Shown: piece after piece, positions 35,150 through 47,056 of the stretch
Position numbering within the stretch: the stretch's first letter is position 1
Layout of the letters: every line of letters starts with the position of its first letter
Origin: Anaeramoeba flamelloides
Lineage: Eukaryota > Metamonada > Anaeramoebidae
Direction of reading: 5' to 3'
DNA: 64,000 nucleotides
Assembly: GCA_027625915.1 (NCBI GenBank)
Contig: JANTQA010000060.1
Location: 2,728,001-2,792,000 of the forward strand
Program-made: the position numbers and the translations under genes
Notes under the pieces: model-generated
Seen by the model: the letters and a program-made list of their open reading frames with translations, nothing else
What the model was told of the DNA's origin: nothing
Databases searched by the model: none

Positions 35150-35470
35150 TAAACCATTTTCCATTCAAAGGGGTACCTTTTTAGTGGCTCGGTAGCATGT
35201 GTTTAAATGGTTTGAATGTATATTGAAGAAAAAATTTCATTTTGGAAATGTCAAAATTGAAATCATTTTTTCACATATTTTTTTTTGATATGTAATAGTT
35301 TTGCAAATTATTTTTTCTATTTATGACAAGATCTATAGTTACTTGGTAAAATCGTGTTAGTTAAATGTTATTGAAAGTGTTAAAATGATAGGAGAAAAAC
35401 AATATTGATTTATATTCGAATTTACTTTGGGCTTCAATTGAAGATCAAAACGAAAGGACGTGTTTTTAAA
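35150..35470. repeat. Dispersed repeat, family 13, copy B
   Basis: Shares GTGTTTAAATGGTTTGAATG and the following TATTGAAGAAAAAATTTCATT with 26366-26450, and later TTGTATTG-type blocks and TTCAATTGAAGATCAAA with 60190-60210 in reverse. It begins just after the RasGAP stop codon. Confidence 0.45.
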
Positions 35471-35899
35471 TAATAGAAATTATAAGAGTTTGAGTTTTTC
35501 AATTTTGTAAAAAATTATATCTGTTGATAAGATTTAGTTCATATATATAGATCAATTTTTTTCAAGTGTATTATTCTTCAAAATTCTTATTTGTTCTTCA
35601 AATTTTGATTATCGAAAATAATTGAAATTTGAAAAAAAATTTTGTATTACCTTTGTCAGAAATAAATATTATTTTTGAAATTTAATCTGAAATACCAATC
35701 ATTTGAATTTATAATTAACTAAAATATTTTTTTTTTTTTTTTTTTTTTGAGTTTGTATCTTGTTTTATAGATTGAAATTCTGACTTGGCCAAGTATGGTT
35801 TCACTTATAAATTATTCTTGGAGAATATGAATGGATTTTTAATAATTTGCTTACTTTATATTTATCCAAACATTAATTGAGTCAAAATATATTTGATTT

Positions 35900-37050
35900 A
35901 ATTTTAAAATAACTTGGTCATGATATAATTGGGAAATGTAGATTGATATAAATATTTTAATTTTTCTCAATTGGCTATTTTTTTTTTGGCTAAAAATCAT
36001 CTTAATTTTTTTATTAAAGGTATTTTTTTTTTTGAAAGTTTTTTTTGTAAGTGTTTTTCTTTATTTTTACTAAATATAAATTTTATTTCGGATAATTGGT
36101 TTGATTTTAAGGTTTTTATCAGTATTTGGATTCATTCCAAATTCTTGAATAATTTTAAAGATTATAATTAATTTTTTGTCAATTTCTGAAACGGTACCTT
36201 TCATTATTAAAATTAAATTATCTGCAAACATTTGAACATGATGAACTAAATCTTTTATTTTTTCAATTAAAAAATGAATAATAAAACCAAATAATTTAGG
36301 GAGAAAGAGGAGTTTCCTTGATAAATTCCTAATCCTTACTTTTTATAATAAATTTTTTGCCATATTTTAATTTTTTTACTTTCTAGATATATATATCTAG
36401 AGTATAGTGTACCAAAATGTCAATAATTGTATACAATACGTTTTAATATCAATTGTCACAATAAAAAAATTCCTTATTTTTATCTTTCTTTCGATTTTTT
36501 TGAGTTCAAATAGTAAATTTAAAACAGCTATTCTTTTATCCAATTTTTTTAAAAAAAAAGGCCGAATTGAGTATCTGATACTAAGCTTCCAAGATTCTTG
36601 AATTCCTTCATATATCAGTTTGAGAAAGTGTCTTGAAAGTGTTATTAATTGATATTGGTCCATAATTTAGTGGGTATTCCATTATCCCCCTCTTTGTAAA
36701 TAAATAATAAATTTCTTTCTTTAATAAAATTTATTATTTCTTCATTATATTATCAACCCAATAATAAAAAGGTTGTTGAATTCTTTTTTGAAATTTAAGA
36801 TGTTCTTTGCAATTTTTCTATTTTGGGTCCAATTTATAAAAATTTATTTTTTCGAGATCTTATACTGATTTATTTTTTGGATATTTTATTAAATCTTGAA
36901 TATTTTCTAGAGAAAAAATATCTTATGTCTCCAATTAAAATTATCCAAATTATTGATGGTTTTTTGTTAAAAACTTGGGCCATAATTCATTTTTTGTACT
37001 TTATAAATTATTTTTTATTGAATTTTACAGATCTGTAATCCAGTAAACTA
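35900..37050 (-). mobile_element. LINE fragment with reverse-transcriptase motifs
   Basis: Minus strand, in 5' to 3' order: a YGPISINNTFKTLSQ segment near 36663-36620 (LINE YRPISLLNxxxKxLS motif), FFIVTIDIK at 36465-36440 (motif A), MFADNLILIMKG at 36233-36199 (the FADD box with Asn for the second Asp), and FGMNPNTDKNLKI at about 36150-36110 (motif D). Spacings of about 68 and 78 residues are normal for an L1-type RT. The motifs lie in different frames with stops between them, so the copy is dead. The 5' limit is uncertain. Confidence 0.72.
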
Positions 37051-37858
37051 TTTTACAAGATTTTCTTATTTGTTTAATTGGTTTGGTTTTTTTCCTTTTT
37101 TTTTTCGTTTTGTTGTAAATCAAAATTCTATAAAGTTTCTTAGTTTCTGAATTGATTCTGTTGTATCATAAGTTTTGATAAAAAAATGAAAAAATAAAAT
37201 GTGAATATTGTAATTTGTTTGGGATTTAGCTTGAATACAGCTACTTATGAGAGTGAATAATAAAGGTTTTAAAAACTATTGCTCAAACTGTTTGGTCCAC
37301 TCCATTTTATCCACTTTTTAATCTCCTTTTTTTCAAGATATTCTTTTCTTTTCCTTATGATTATTAATTGATAAAATCAATCGTTCTTTTAAATTGTATA
37401 TTAAAGCCAAATATATTATTGAATTACACAAAAAATCTCTTTGAATTGTAAAGAATAACAAAAAATAAAGAGACATATGAGTAGAAATTTTTTATTTAAA
37501 CTTGTCTATATTTGTTGTCTGGGTTTTTTCTTCTTCATTCTGATGATCCAAATTTTCTTCAATTACAATTAATTTTTGTAATTTTGGTTTTTAGGAAATA
37601 AGAGACCAGTTCCAAATGAAAAAAACTTCAAGTTCTTCTAATAAATAATCTTTTTTGTTTCCTCTGAACAGAAAGTATTAGGAAAAAATTGTAACTCATA
37701 TTAAATAGAAAATATTAATCCAAATTAATTATCTTTAAAAACAACTAACAATCCTCTACAATACTGAAGTTCTTGAAATTGAGTCTCAAGTATTTAATAA
37801 GAATTGCATTCTATTATTGGACAAATGAATTTTGGAATAAGATCATTTTTTTATCAAA

Positions 37859-40800
37859 ATGTCTTTTTTAGAAGAATATATAAATAGTAAAAAAAAACAT
37901 TCCTAAAAGAATATCACAAAAACAGATCGATCCTAAAATAATCTCTCTTACTTATTGCCACAAACATTTTAAATTTATATCTCTTTATTACTTTCCAATA
38001 GAAAAAGTTATTGTTCTTACAAATGATGGAAAAACAATTGTAGTAAGTTTTCTTTTCATTTTTTTCTTTTCTTCTTGTTAAATTCAAAAAAAAAATGATC
38101 TCCTTGTGTCACCAATCACTACTTTAAAAAAAAGAGTCTAATTAATACTATTTCAGCTCAAGAAATTTCTTTTTTTTAAATTGGTTTGTTCCACTTCTGT
38201 TTTTATAATATTTTTTGCTTTCTTTTGATTTGTGAAAACAAAATCATCTATTACTTTTAAAAAACAATTCAAGATCTTCTCATTTACTGTCTATTTACGA
38301 AAAATTAATGGCAAATTCACTGCTTATTTCTTGTCTTATTTCTGAAATCCAATCCATCTGTTCTACAGATATTTACCAATTTCTGTTATTCTTATAATAA
38401 ATAGGAAAAATTTTCACTTCATTTTCATTTTCCTTTTAGAAATCAAGTCACCAAACGAATTAGGTTGTAATTTGTTACTCACATGACCATTTTCGGAGAA
38501 GGTTTCCAATTGTAAATTGGTCATATTCTCCCAAATAATGTTCATCAACAATACACCCCATAATCTAATAGCACTGTATCCGATAAGGACAAAATTATCT
38601 CTTTTTAAAAGCTTTTTTTTAACTGTCAATTGTTTTTTATTTGAATATGAACCAATTTGAAAAAAACAAATCAAAGATCTAAATTTACATTGTTGTTGTT
38701 ATTGAGAAATTTCAACCAACGTGTTTAAGAAATCAAACTAAAGAGATAAATCTTCTACTTCAGGAACACTCTACAATTAAAAAAAAATTTTAAACTTTGG
38801 CAATTTTCTTAATTCACCAAAGGTATATGTACAAAATAAAACATAATTTTGTTTCAAGGCTTTATGATTTTTTATCATATTTAAACCAACTTTTTATGAA
38901 TTAAATTTTCATAAACACTCAATTTTATTTTTTTTTTTTTTGTTTTACTGTTGTGGAAAAAAAGTGAAACATGGAAAAAAAGCTCAACACGGTTTTTAAT
39001 TGGGAACCTTACTGAAAATTCAAAATAAGATCAATGAAAAAAAGAATAAATAAATAAATAAAGACAAAATGAAGTATTCACCACAATAACAGTTTTTTTA
39101 ATACTATCTTTTAGTATGGGTTTTTCTTTGATTGATCAATTATTAAAAATTTGTTCAAAAAATTGACTATTTTTGAGATCTCCAAAACCACACTACCAAT
39201 TTCGATAAATCAAGTAGATTTAAATTGTATTTGTTGGGTTGATTGAAAATAATATAATGGGTTATTATTTGAAGTTAATTGGTTTCTTCTTTTTATTGAT
39301 TTTACTTTTCATTTTCAGTAATGTTCCCAATTAAAAACCGTGTTGAACTTTTTTTCCAGTTTCACTTTTTTTCCAAAACGGTTAAATTTATCCAAAATAT
39401 TCATTAAACTTTTCAAATAAAAAAATGAAAAATTCCATTTTTAATATTTTCAGATTAGAATTTTGGTTCGAATTTATTTGTTAATTTCGTTCAAAATTTT
39501 TTTTTCTTAAAATACAATAATCCGTGTTAAAACGTGGATTAAATGAAAATTTTTGCAAGGATGTGTCTGATTCAAAATAGGCACCTTCTCATGAAAATGG
39601 TCAATAGAGTAACAAATTACAACCTACTTCTTGAGAACTCTATTCCAAAGAGAATAATAAGGAAAATGAAGTGATCTTTTTCTTCCATTTATTATGCAAA
39701 TACCAGTATTAAAAAAATGAAAAACCCTATTTCGATTTCTCAAATTCCGATCAGAAAAAATCGGAAGAAAAAAAACAACCAACAAATTCATACTGGTTTT
39801 AAAAAAAAATTTCTTATTTGTTTCTTCATTTTTGATTATTCTTTACAATTCAAAGAGATTTTTTGTGAAAATCAATAATATGTTTGAATTTAAAATACAA
39901 TTTCGAAGATCTATTGATTTTATCATAAAATAATCATGAAGGAATGAAAAGAAACATAAATGTTAAAGGAGTAGCGTTTACCATGGAATTGCCAAAAAAA
40001 AAAAAAAAAAAAACTGTGTTATTATTTCTCATTTGTGGCTGTTTTGTAAGATAACTCAAACATTCAAGTCTCTAAAAACTAATTTTATTTCCAACTTTTG
40101 AATAATAAAAAATCAGTATCATCTCCTGAATAATAATATTTACCTCAATTAATATTAAATACTTTAACTAAATTATATTTCAAAAATTATAACTCACCTG
40201 AAATAATAAATTGAAAAAATAAATTATCTTTTGTACTCAAGAACAACTATTTATTAAATCTTATTCATAATTCACTTTTTTAAGCATTTCTAAACGAATA
40301 AATGCCGTATATTTTAAAAATTATAAAAAAATAAAACCCAAAAAAAAAGTGAATCACAATTTTTAAAATGGGCTTTATTGATTTTTTATTACTGAACTTT
40401 CTTAAAAAAAAAAAAAAAAAGGCTTTATAAGAAGATTTTTTGCTAATAATATACACACTTTAAAATGTATTCCATAGTCTCAATTTTTTTAATGTTGATT
40501 AGTATTTTCTAAGATTATATATATATATATGTATATATATAAATTTCAACTTGATTTTCTTAAAAAAAAAAAAGACAAATTAAAAAAAAAATAAAAAATT
40601 GTTTTTTATTGATATTCAAAAAAAAAAAAGAATTCAAATCAATTAATTTCATTTTTATTAAAGAATAACTTTTAATTATTATTATTTTTTTTTTTTTTTG
40701 GTTAATTTCTTTCAAAAAAAAGGGTGATTTTATAGCGTTTGATCAAACTTCAAATATTGCACTTTCCAAAGCTATTGAAAGGGTTTATTCTGAATCTAAA

Positions 40801-43800
40801 CCTGTAAAAGAAATTGAATTGGGTGTTTATATCACTCGGGGAAACAATGTGTAAATATCTTTCATTTTTTTTTTACATATTTTTTATATTTTTTATTGTA
40901 TAGTGTTTCAGTATCTATAAGAGTTACGAGTGGACTTAAAATCAGAATTATCGGTACCTTATCTCTATTATAAAACTAGTGTTTTATCGTTGCCTTTACT
41001 TCACTGGACAAATAAAAAATGAATGATATTTTAATAACAATTATTCAAATATATAATATAAAAATATTTATTTTATGGTGCCCATTATAAAAATACTAAT
41101 ATATAATTTGATATAATGCTATTGTTGTAGACTTATTGAGAATTTAATTTATATTTAGGCAAGAAAAAAACAATATCTTTTGTGGATGATTGTTTTTTTC
41201 GATTTTTGTAATTAATGTATCTAATTTTAGATTTGTTGGATTTATTATTAAGTTTTGCGTGTTAAGGAAAAACGCTCAATCTGTTAATGAGATAAACTGT
41301 GAATTGACTTAATTCGTAACTTCTAAATCAAAGGGAAGATAAACATGGTTATTAGAAGCTTTTTAAACTTAATTTTTCTAAAATTAGATTTAAAAAGTAG
41401 TCGATGAAAAAATCTTGAAAAAGAAAAAAAGTTCGAAAAAATAAATAATTTAAAAAAGGATAAGAAAAAATGTTTAGAGTTGGTGGGGCTATATGATTCA
41501 GTATCATTTGTAATTGAGAAGATTTTTTTGCTTATAGCATACTGAGTCATGTTATTCCGGAAATATTCTATATTAATGCCCTAAATTTCTTTTATTTTCA
41601 TTTTCCACAGTCAATTCATCTGTAGTTCGTTTCGAAACAATGTTAAAATCAAAATTAGTGATTTTTTTGGGTTTTGTCCTTTTTTCACTGCTTTCTTGTT
41701 TTTTCATATCTTTTATATTCCTCATTTGCAACGTGGCCGATATCCTCAATCTTTTTTTCTACAGCATGGATATATTGTAAATTTACCCCCTATTCCCTTC
41801 ATATGTGTGTATCTATTTATACCATTTGGAAAGAACTTTAGCTTGAATAGAGTTGTTGATGTTTTCCAGTTTCTGTCTGACTGTTTTTACCCTGAAGGTA
41901 TCTGGAAATTCATTAATTTTGAGATTTCTTTTCAATTTCCAGTTTTCTTTTCTTTTCAAGATTTCTATTTAGTCTTTTATTGACTTGATATGAGTCTCGT
42001 GTAGTTTTTCCTTGGTCTTCTTTTTCCCCAGATTTTTCTAGTCTATGTTTTCAATTTCATCCATTTTAAAATTCAATGCTATTTGTTTAATTAAGAACGC
42101 CAAAATCGGACCTACGGTACTTTTGGTTAATTTAGTAGTTTAGTTAATTTGAAAAGTGATCATGAAAGTTCATTTAGGGGGGGCAGTTTTTTAAGTGCTT
42201 TCATTTCTCTTTTTTCTTTCTGATCTTGAGTTTTTATTTAACTGTTGATATTTTTTCCCGTCTTTGTTTTTTCCTTTTTATTTTCAAGTTACTCATACTT
42301 TTGTGTTTCGGTATCCTCAAGTGAATACTTGATCTTTTTTCTTTGTGAGCCTTCTTCCCAGTATAAATGAAATTCATCTAGGTTAAAAATGTAAAAAAAT
42401 AAATACAGTCATTTCCACTTGTAAGGCACAAACTTTCAACAAAATTTAATTCACGAAAAAAAATCTCAAATAAAAGCACATTTTTTGGAAATTTTTTTTT
42501 CACAAATTATTTTACTAGAATCCAAAATTTTGTGCCTTAATTTTGAGAATTTTTTTTACATTAATTTTTGTTCAAGGCTTGTGTCTTAAATATGAAACTG
42601 GTTGTGTTTGTTCTTTTATTTGTTAAATATTTTCGATTTGTTTCCAATTTATTTTGATATTGTTTCCCAAAATATGTGCAGTATCATAAGATATTGTGCC
42701 AAGGAGTTGTTACAAATTAAGTTGAATCAATTTTTTTTTAAGCTATTTCCAAAAAAGAATTGGGAAAATTTATTTTAAGATATCCTTATTAAACTCAATT
42801 CTAATGGAATTATCGAAATATCCAAAATTGATAGCAATCATTTATTGATTCTGCATAATAATCCAATTTCTATGTGAGTATGGCATTCTTTAATAAAAAT
42901 TAAGGGAAATTTTCGATTTCTGTGTTTATCGTTTTGATTTGGAAACAATCTCTCACTTTGTTATAAATCTGAGTTTGGCCTGGAAGAACTAAAAAAATGA
43001 TATTGTTCAAAATGATTTAAGACGATATTGTGAAGTTCAAAGAATAAAGAGGATATAATCTTAGCACTAGAACAATCTCATTATTTTGAGTCTGTAAGAG
43101 GATCCAAAACAAAGAATTATAAAAGGCAATTGTTGTATAAATGAAACAATATGAGGTGCTATTTATTTTTGGGAACTCAGGATCTAACTTGTCGAAACAG
43201 CAAACAATCAAATAGAACAAAAAAAAAAAAAACTCATTTGTTATTTTTTAATGATACTTTATAGAAACTAGCTCTTCAAAGGATCTTTTTTTTTCCCAAT
43301 AGAATTATTGAAAACATTGAAATTAAATTTTAATTTTCTCCATTGGAGACAAAACTTGTTTTAAATTTCACAGAGAAAAACTTGATCGCACTAACTTTCA
43401 ATGATATCATTTCCTCTTTTATTCCCCATTTTTCAAGCAATTCCCAAAAAAGAATCAAACATAAAAATCCGCATGCATATGTGTATGTGTTCTTAACTGT
43501 GACTAATTTTGAACATTTCTCTAAAATTTCTTAACTTGACGGTGCAAAAAAAGCAATACTATTTTTTTTCAAAAATTTGGAATTATGTTTTTTTCTCCTT
43601 TCAAATTCTCTATAATTGATCTCTTCTCTTCTTTTTTTTCTTTGAAAAAAAAAGTCCAAACAATTTTTATTTTTGAAAAAATGAGATTGGTTTTTTTTCG
43701 AGCCAAGAAAAAAAAAAATTGTAAATAGGCATTGTCTTCAATAAAGAAATGGAATTTATTCCTTTTCCAAACATTCCCCAAATTATGAAGAACTTTTTTT

Positions 43801-44912
43801 TTTGGCTTTTATTGGACAAATATCTTGGTACTCTGAACCAAAATTGTTTAAATGATTCGAAATTGAAACATTCGCAAATATTACTGTTATTAATGAAACA
43901 ACATCACAAAAAAAAAAATAGACCAAGTGTTGTAAAATAACTTTAATATTATTTTTAAAGTCAAATTTATTCGTAAAATAAAGAAGTATTTTACTTTATT
44001 AAAATTGAAATTAAGAAGATCAGAAAATTTTCAAATTTTGCCTAATAATAAAAAAGATTTTCCAAAATATTTCCACAGCAACTACAATAGCATACTAAAC
44101 TTTTTTGAGAGCTAATCTCTTTCTTATCTGTAGTTATCACAAATTATATACTTACAATTTTTACAAATAAAAAGTTTAGGTTTAAAAAAAATAAATAGCG
44201 ATTTTATATGGTTTTTTTTAAATGTGGAAATTGGTGATTATTGTTTTCTTTTGGATCAAAAAATTGTTTTCCAAATAAGTTTAATCTCAGCAAATTTTCC
44301 AATAGCATTTAAAGCCTGTAACTGTTTTTTATTGTTTAAAAAATTGTTTGTATCTTTATCGTAATGCCATTTTAATTAATTGTGTAATACCTCATTTTCT
44401 CCAAAAAAAGTATAATTTTTTTTTTTTTCATTTATTGGAAATATTTTAATGAACTTATTTTGAAATACTTGTAATAGATGTATTGGTTAAATAAGTATTA
44501 ATTTTTCACTTAATTTTATATTAACAGTATACAAATAGAACCGATAACAAAGAGGATTTTATTTGAAAGGTAAAAAAAAAAAATCCACATCTTTTTTGGA
44601 AATACCCAAAGTTTAAATTTTGTTTTATTTATAATTAAATTAATGACCCAGTCAAACTCTTGTTGGGAAAAATACTTATTGATATACATTTTTGGTCTTT
44701 TAATATTTATCTTATTCTATGATTATAAATCTAACAATATGACTTCTACAATGCTAAAATAAAAATTAAATAAGTTCTGATTAAAAATATTATATTTGAA
44801 TATATGAAAAAAATTAAAAAAAATGAATTCAATTTTATCCCACAACTATTTTTTTTTTTTTTTTAGTTTCTAAAGAAATATAAAGCTTCAAAAATCTAAC
44901 AACTCATGAGAT

Positions 44913-44946
<34 letters not shown>

Positions 44947-45226
44947 TGTATTCAAATAATCTAACCAATGATAATGATAATAATTTTTATTTCTACTTAA
45001 AATCTCTTTTTGTTTGTTTCTTAAATATTTTACATTTATATTATGTATTAAAATAATTGAAAAAATAATTATTAAATTTATTTTTCTAATTTTTTTGTTT
45101 CATTCTTATTAATTTTTTAATAAATTGTAAAATAGATGTATGGTTGGTTTGCTTAATCAAGATGTGGATGAATCTTTGAATTTTGAAGAAACTCGAGCAA
45201 CACCAATTAAAGTTATTTTAGATTAG
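37859..45226 (+). CDS. LSM8: LSM8, U6 snRNA-associated Sm-like protein, four exons (95 aa)
   Basis: Subunit of the nuclear Lsm2-8 ring that binds the 3' U-tract of U6 snRNA. Exons: 37859-37886, 38002-38042, 40723-40850, 45136-45226; introns of 115, 2,680 and 4,285 bases, all GT-AG. Phases agree at every junction: AAT A|AA AAG, GTA|GGT and AAT GT|A TGT. The product starts MSFLEEYINKKVIVLTNDGK, continues TIVGDFIAFDQTSNIAL (Sm1 motif), has GVYITRGNN (Sm2 motif) and ends LNFEETRATPIKVILD. This follows human LSM8 (96 residues) along its whole length, including the LSM8-type tail (I)RAxPL and the FDQT sequence. The gene covers 7.4 kb for 288 coding bases. The long introns hold inverted-repeat elements at 38373-39712, 38948-39381, 40178-40370 and 42406-42604. 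Identity rests on the whole joined sequence; transcript support is not available here. Confidence 0.92.
38373..39712. mobile_element. Long inverted-repeat element, family 9 (1.3 kb) in LSM8 intron 2
   Basis: The ends are inverted repeats of roughly 130 bases. On the left, TTCACTTCATTTTCATTTTC and GGTTGTAATTTGTTACTC with GACCATTTTCGGAGAAGGT; on the right the reverse complement, ACCTTCTCATGAAAATGGTC, GAGTAACAAATTACAACC and GGAAAATGAAGTGATC. A second element (38948-39381) is nested inside. End-like relatives occur at 51120-51235 and near 53660-53770. No transposase frame. Confidence 0.65.
38948..39381. mobile_element. Inverted-repeat element, family 3, copy A (nested)
   Basis: About 434 bases. 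Left end CTGTTGTGGAAAAAAAGTGA, then AAAAAAAGCTCAACACGG and TTTTTAATTGGGAAC; the right end is the near-exact reverse complement (GTTCCCAATTAAAAACCGTG, then TTTCACTTTTTTTCCAAAAC). TA lies beside the left end. The relative at 52455-52879 shares ends and interior (TTCAATCAACCCA, ATTAACTTCAAAGAA). Confidence 0.75.
40178..40370. mobile_element. MITE family 2, copy B, in LSM8 intron 2
   Basis: Bounded by TTTCAAAAATTATAACTCAC and the inverse GTGAATCACAATTTTTAAAA. The interior ACCTGAAATAATAAATTG and TTAAATCTTATTCATAATTC blocks match the copies at 14812-15018 and 61947-62144. Confidence 0.7.
41580..42370 (-). pseudogene. Decayed protein-coding-like segment in LSM8 intron 3
   Basis: This stretch is less AT-rich than its surroundings. 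On the minus strand it reads as a series of short open pieces of coding-like composition: one with DEFHLYWEEGSQRKKIKYSL, one with FRVKTVRQKLENINNSIQAK, and one with EKKIEDIGHVANEEYKRYEK, in shifting frames with stops between. It could be the remains of a LINE ORF or of a host gene; I do not recognise the family. Confidence 0.35.
42406..42604. mobile_element. Mariner-type MITE, family 1, copy B, in LSM8 intron 3
   Basis: Left end CAGTCATTTCCACTTGTAAG with ACAAACTTTCAACAAAATTT; the right end reads back as CAACCAGTTTCATATTTAAG. TA precedes the left end; the right flank has drifted to TG. More diverged than the copies at 4427 and 62774. Confidence 0.75.
44528..44569 (+). other. Possible cassette exon in LSM8 intron 3
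   Basis: A 42-base island bounded by TTAACAG and GGTAAAA-type splice signals. Read in the incoming LSM8 phase it is open (IQIEPITKRILFE) and, being a multiple of three, would leave the downstream frame intact. It would insert 14 residues within the Sm2 region, so it is more likely a rare, regulatory or chance exon than part of the normal product. Confidence 0.25.
44915..44943. repeat. AT dinucleotide microsatellite
   Basis: About 14 uninterrupted AT units in the third intron of LSM8. Confidence 0.9.
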
Positions 45227-46299
45227 AAAAAGAAATTAAATTTTTATTGCCTTTTTTTTTGTAAAAATATTGAATTCTTTTTTTCATTTAACTTGGTTAA
45301 AAAAACATAACGTAATTAACCAAAGTATTATTTGTAAAAGGGTTATTTTCAATATTTTTAACTTTTTTAAAACTTTTTCGCAATAGAATATATTAATATT
45401 GAGGGGATTAAAAAATGATTTCACTCAATAAGTGACATCTCATTAATGTGTTTCTTAGGTCATAAGTATTAATAGGTGATCTGTTTAAATTTTTTTGATC
45501 TAATCAAATTTTTAAAATAAAATCTTTACAATGATAGATAATTTTACTTTTTTAAAATTTATTATGTTTAATCTGTTTTTATTTTTGAAGGACGAAAAAT
45601 TTGTTTTTTTAATTTTTTTTTTTTTTTTTTGCGGTATTTCCAAACAATTGAAAAATGGTTCTTTTTCAAAAGTGATTAATTTTTAATTATTCAATTTTCG
45701 AGTGATTTCTTAGTTTTACATAAAATCAAATTCCACTAATCAATATTTTATCTCAAAAGTTTTCTAAATAAGCTTAATTAGGATCTTAAAAAATGTACTT
45801 TCTAATTGATTTTATAAATAATATTGGTGTTTTTAAAACACATAAGACCGCATATATTTGTTGAATTTGAAAGTTAAAATTAAATATATTATTAGTGTTT
45901 AAAGGTAACCCTCTCTATTTTCAATTATAGGAATACGGTCATCATAAGCTATAACATCCTTTAAAAGAGGGTGAAGATGCCTTTGCCTTAATAAATTTGG
46001 ATTTTAGAAAATTTTTGAATATAAATTGAAAAAATAAAGTTGTTATAAATGTGTTTTCAAAGAGTTATAAAATTTATAAAAAAAAAACCTTATTTTTAAC
46101 TTGTCACAAGATCTTTTAATCTCAACAAGATTTAATTCAAAATATTTATTACTAGTTTGAAAAGTTATACTTGTTGGGCACAGAAGTCTGAAAACTATTG
46201 AAGAATATTTAAAAAAAGGTTACTATGTACAGATCTTTTGGTAAAAATATTGTAGAATTCTTTCATCACTTGTAAATCATAATACCTTTCTAGTAAATT

Positions 46300-46680
46300 A
46301 AACCTGAGGGTTTACAATCCGGTAGATGATAGTGAAAAAAATATCTTTTATAGGGTGTGGGAACTTGTTATTTTGGTTCTTGGTTGAATCTTCTTGGGAC
46401 TTGTTTGGGTTTAGGTTTGCTAAAAAATGATTTTTTTTTTCAATTTTTATTTGTTTTTTAAATTTGATTATTTTGAATTTTAGGCCAATAGGTTGATATA
46501 TATTAAGTTATAAAAAATTAGTTGTTTGCGACATTAATTGTAATATTTATTTCCCTTTTCCTCAATTCCGCTTTAAAACCCAATTATTTTTTATATCATC
46601 AAACCATTTTAAAACTCAATAAAAATTTCAATTGATAACCCAAAAAATCAAATTGTTTTTATTAAAGGTCTTCTAACCTA
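46300..46680. mobile_element. Partial inverted-repeat element, family 8
   Basis: Degraded relative of 47057-47624. Shared blocks: GGTTTACAATCC, ATAGGGTGTGGGAACTTGTT against the GTAGGGTGTAGTGAG end, TTTTGGTTCT, CAATAGGTTGATA, CTCAATTCCGCTTT and AAAAATTTCAATTGATAACC. The far end could not be located. Confidence 0.45.
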
Positions 46681-47056
46681 TTATTAAGAAAGTGTACAAA
46701 AAGATTCCATTTTTGGAATTCTTAGAATGTCAAAAATTGAAAATTTTGAGTCCGAAAGTTAAAATGATTCTAAGGGAATCAGATTTTATCAAAAATTTTG
46801 GATGTGTTAAAGTCCCTTAATTTATTATTTTCAAAAACATCAAAAATTATTTTATATAGTTTCCTTGGAATCAAAAAAAGAATTTTTATTTAGTTCCAAA
46901 TCTCTATTAAACAAATAAAGATTATTTTGATTCCATTTCAAAATAAAATAATTTTCTTATCAAGAATAATCTTAAAAAAGTCACTATTGGCGAAAAGAGG
47001 ATTTTAATTAAAATCCCAAGAAGAAAAACCTCAAATATGTATTGTTTTGAGAAATA

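Larger units (their letters stand above)
35050..37858. other. Intergenic region with LINE and repeat remnants
   Basis: About 2.8 kb between the RasGAP and LSM8 genes. It holds a family 13 repeat (35150-35470) and a minus-strand LINE fragment (about 35900-37050). 37255-37320 shares a reversed GCTCAAACTGTTTGGT block with 9343-9370. The last 500 bases lead into LSM8 and show no other gene. Confidence 0.55.

Noticed and set aside
38414-38674. 86-residue minus-strand ORF in the family 9 element as transposase
   Set aside because: It lies mostly in the terminal repeat and shows no known catalytic motif.
39460-39480. GGTTCGAATTT as a tRNA B box
   Set aside because: No matching A box, acceptor stem or cloverleaf around it.
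43343-43940. Two short ORFs in LSM8 intron 3 as nested genes
   Set aside because: No family resemblance, ordinary AT-rich composition and no splice or promoter support.
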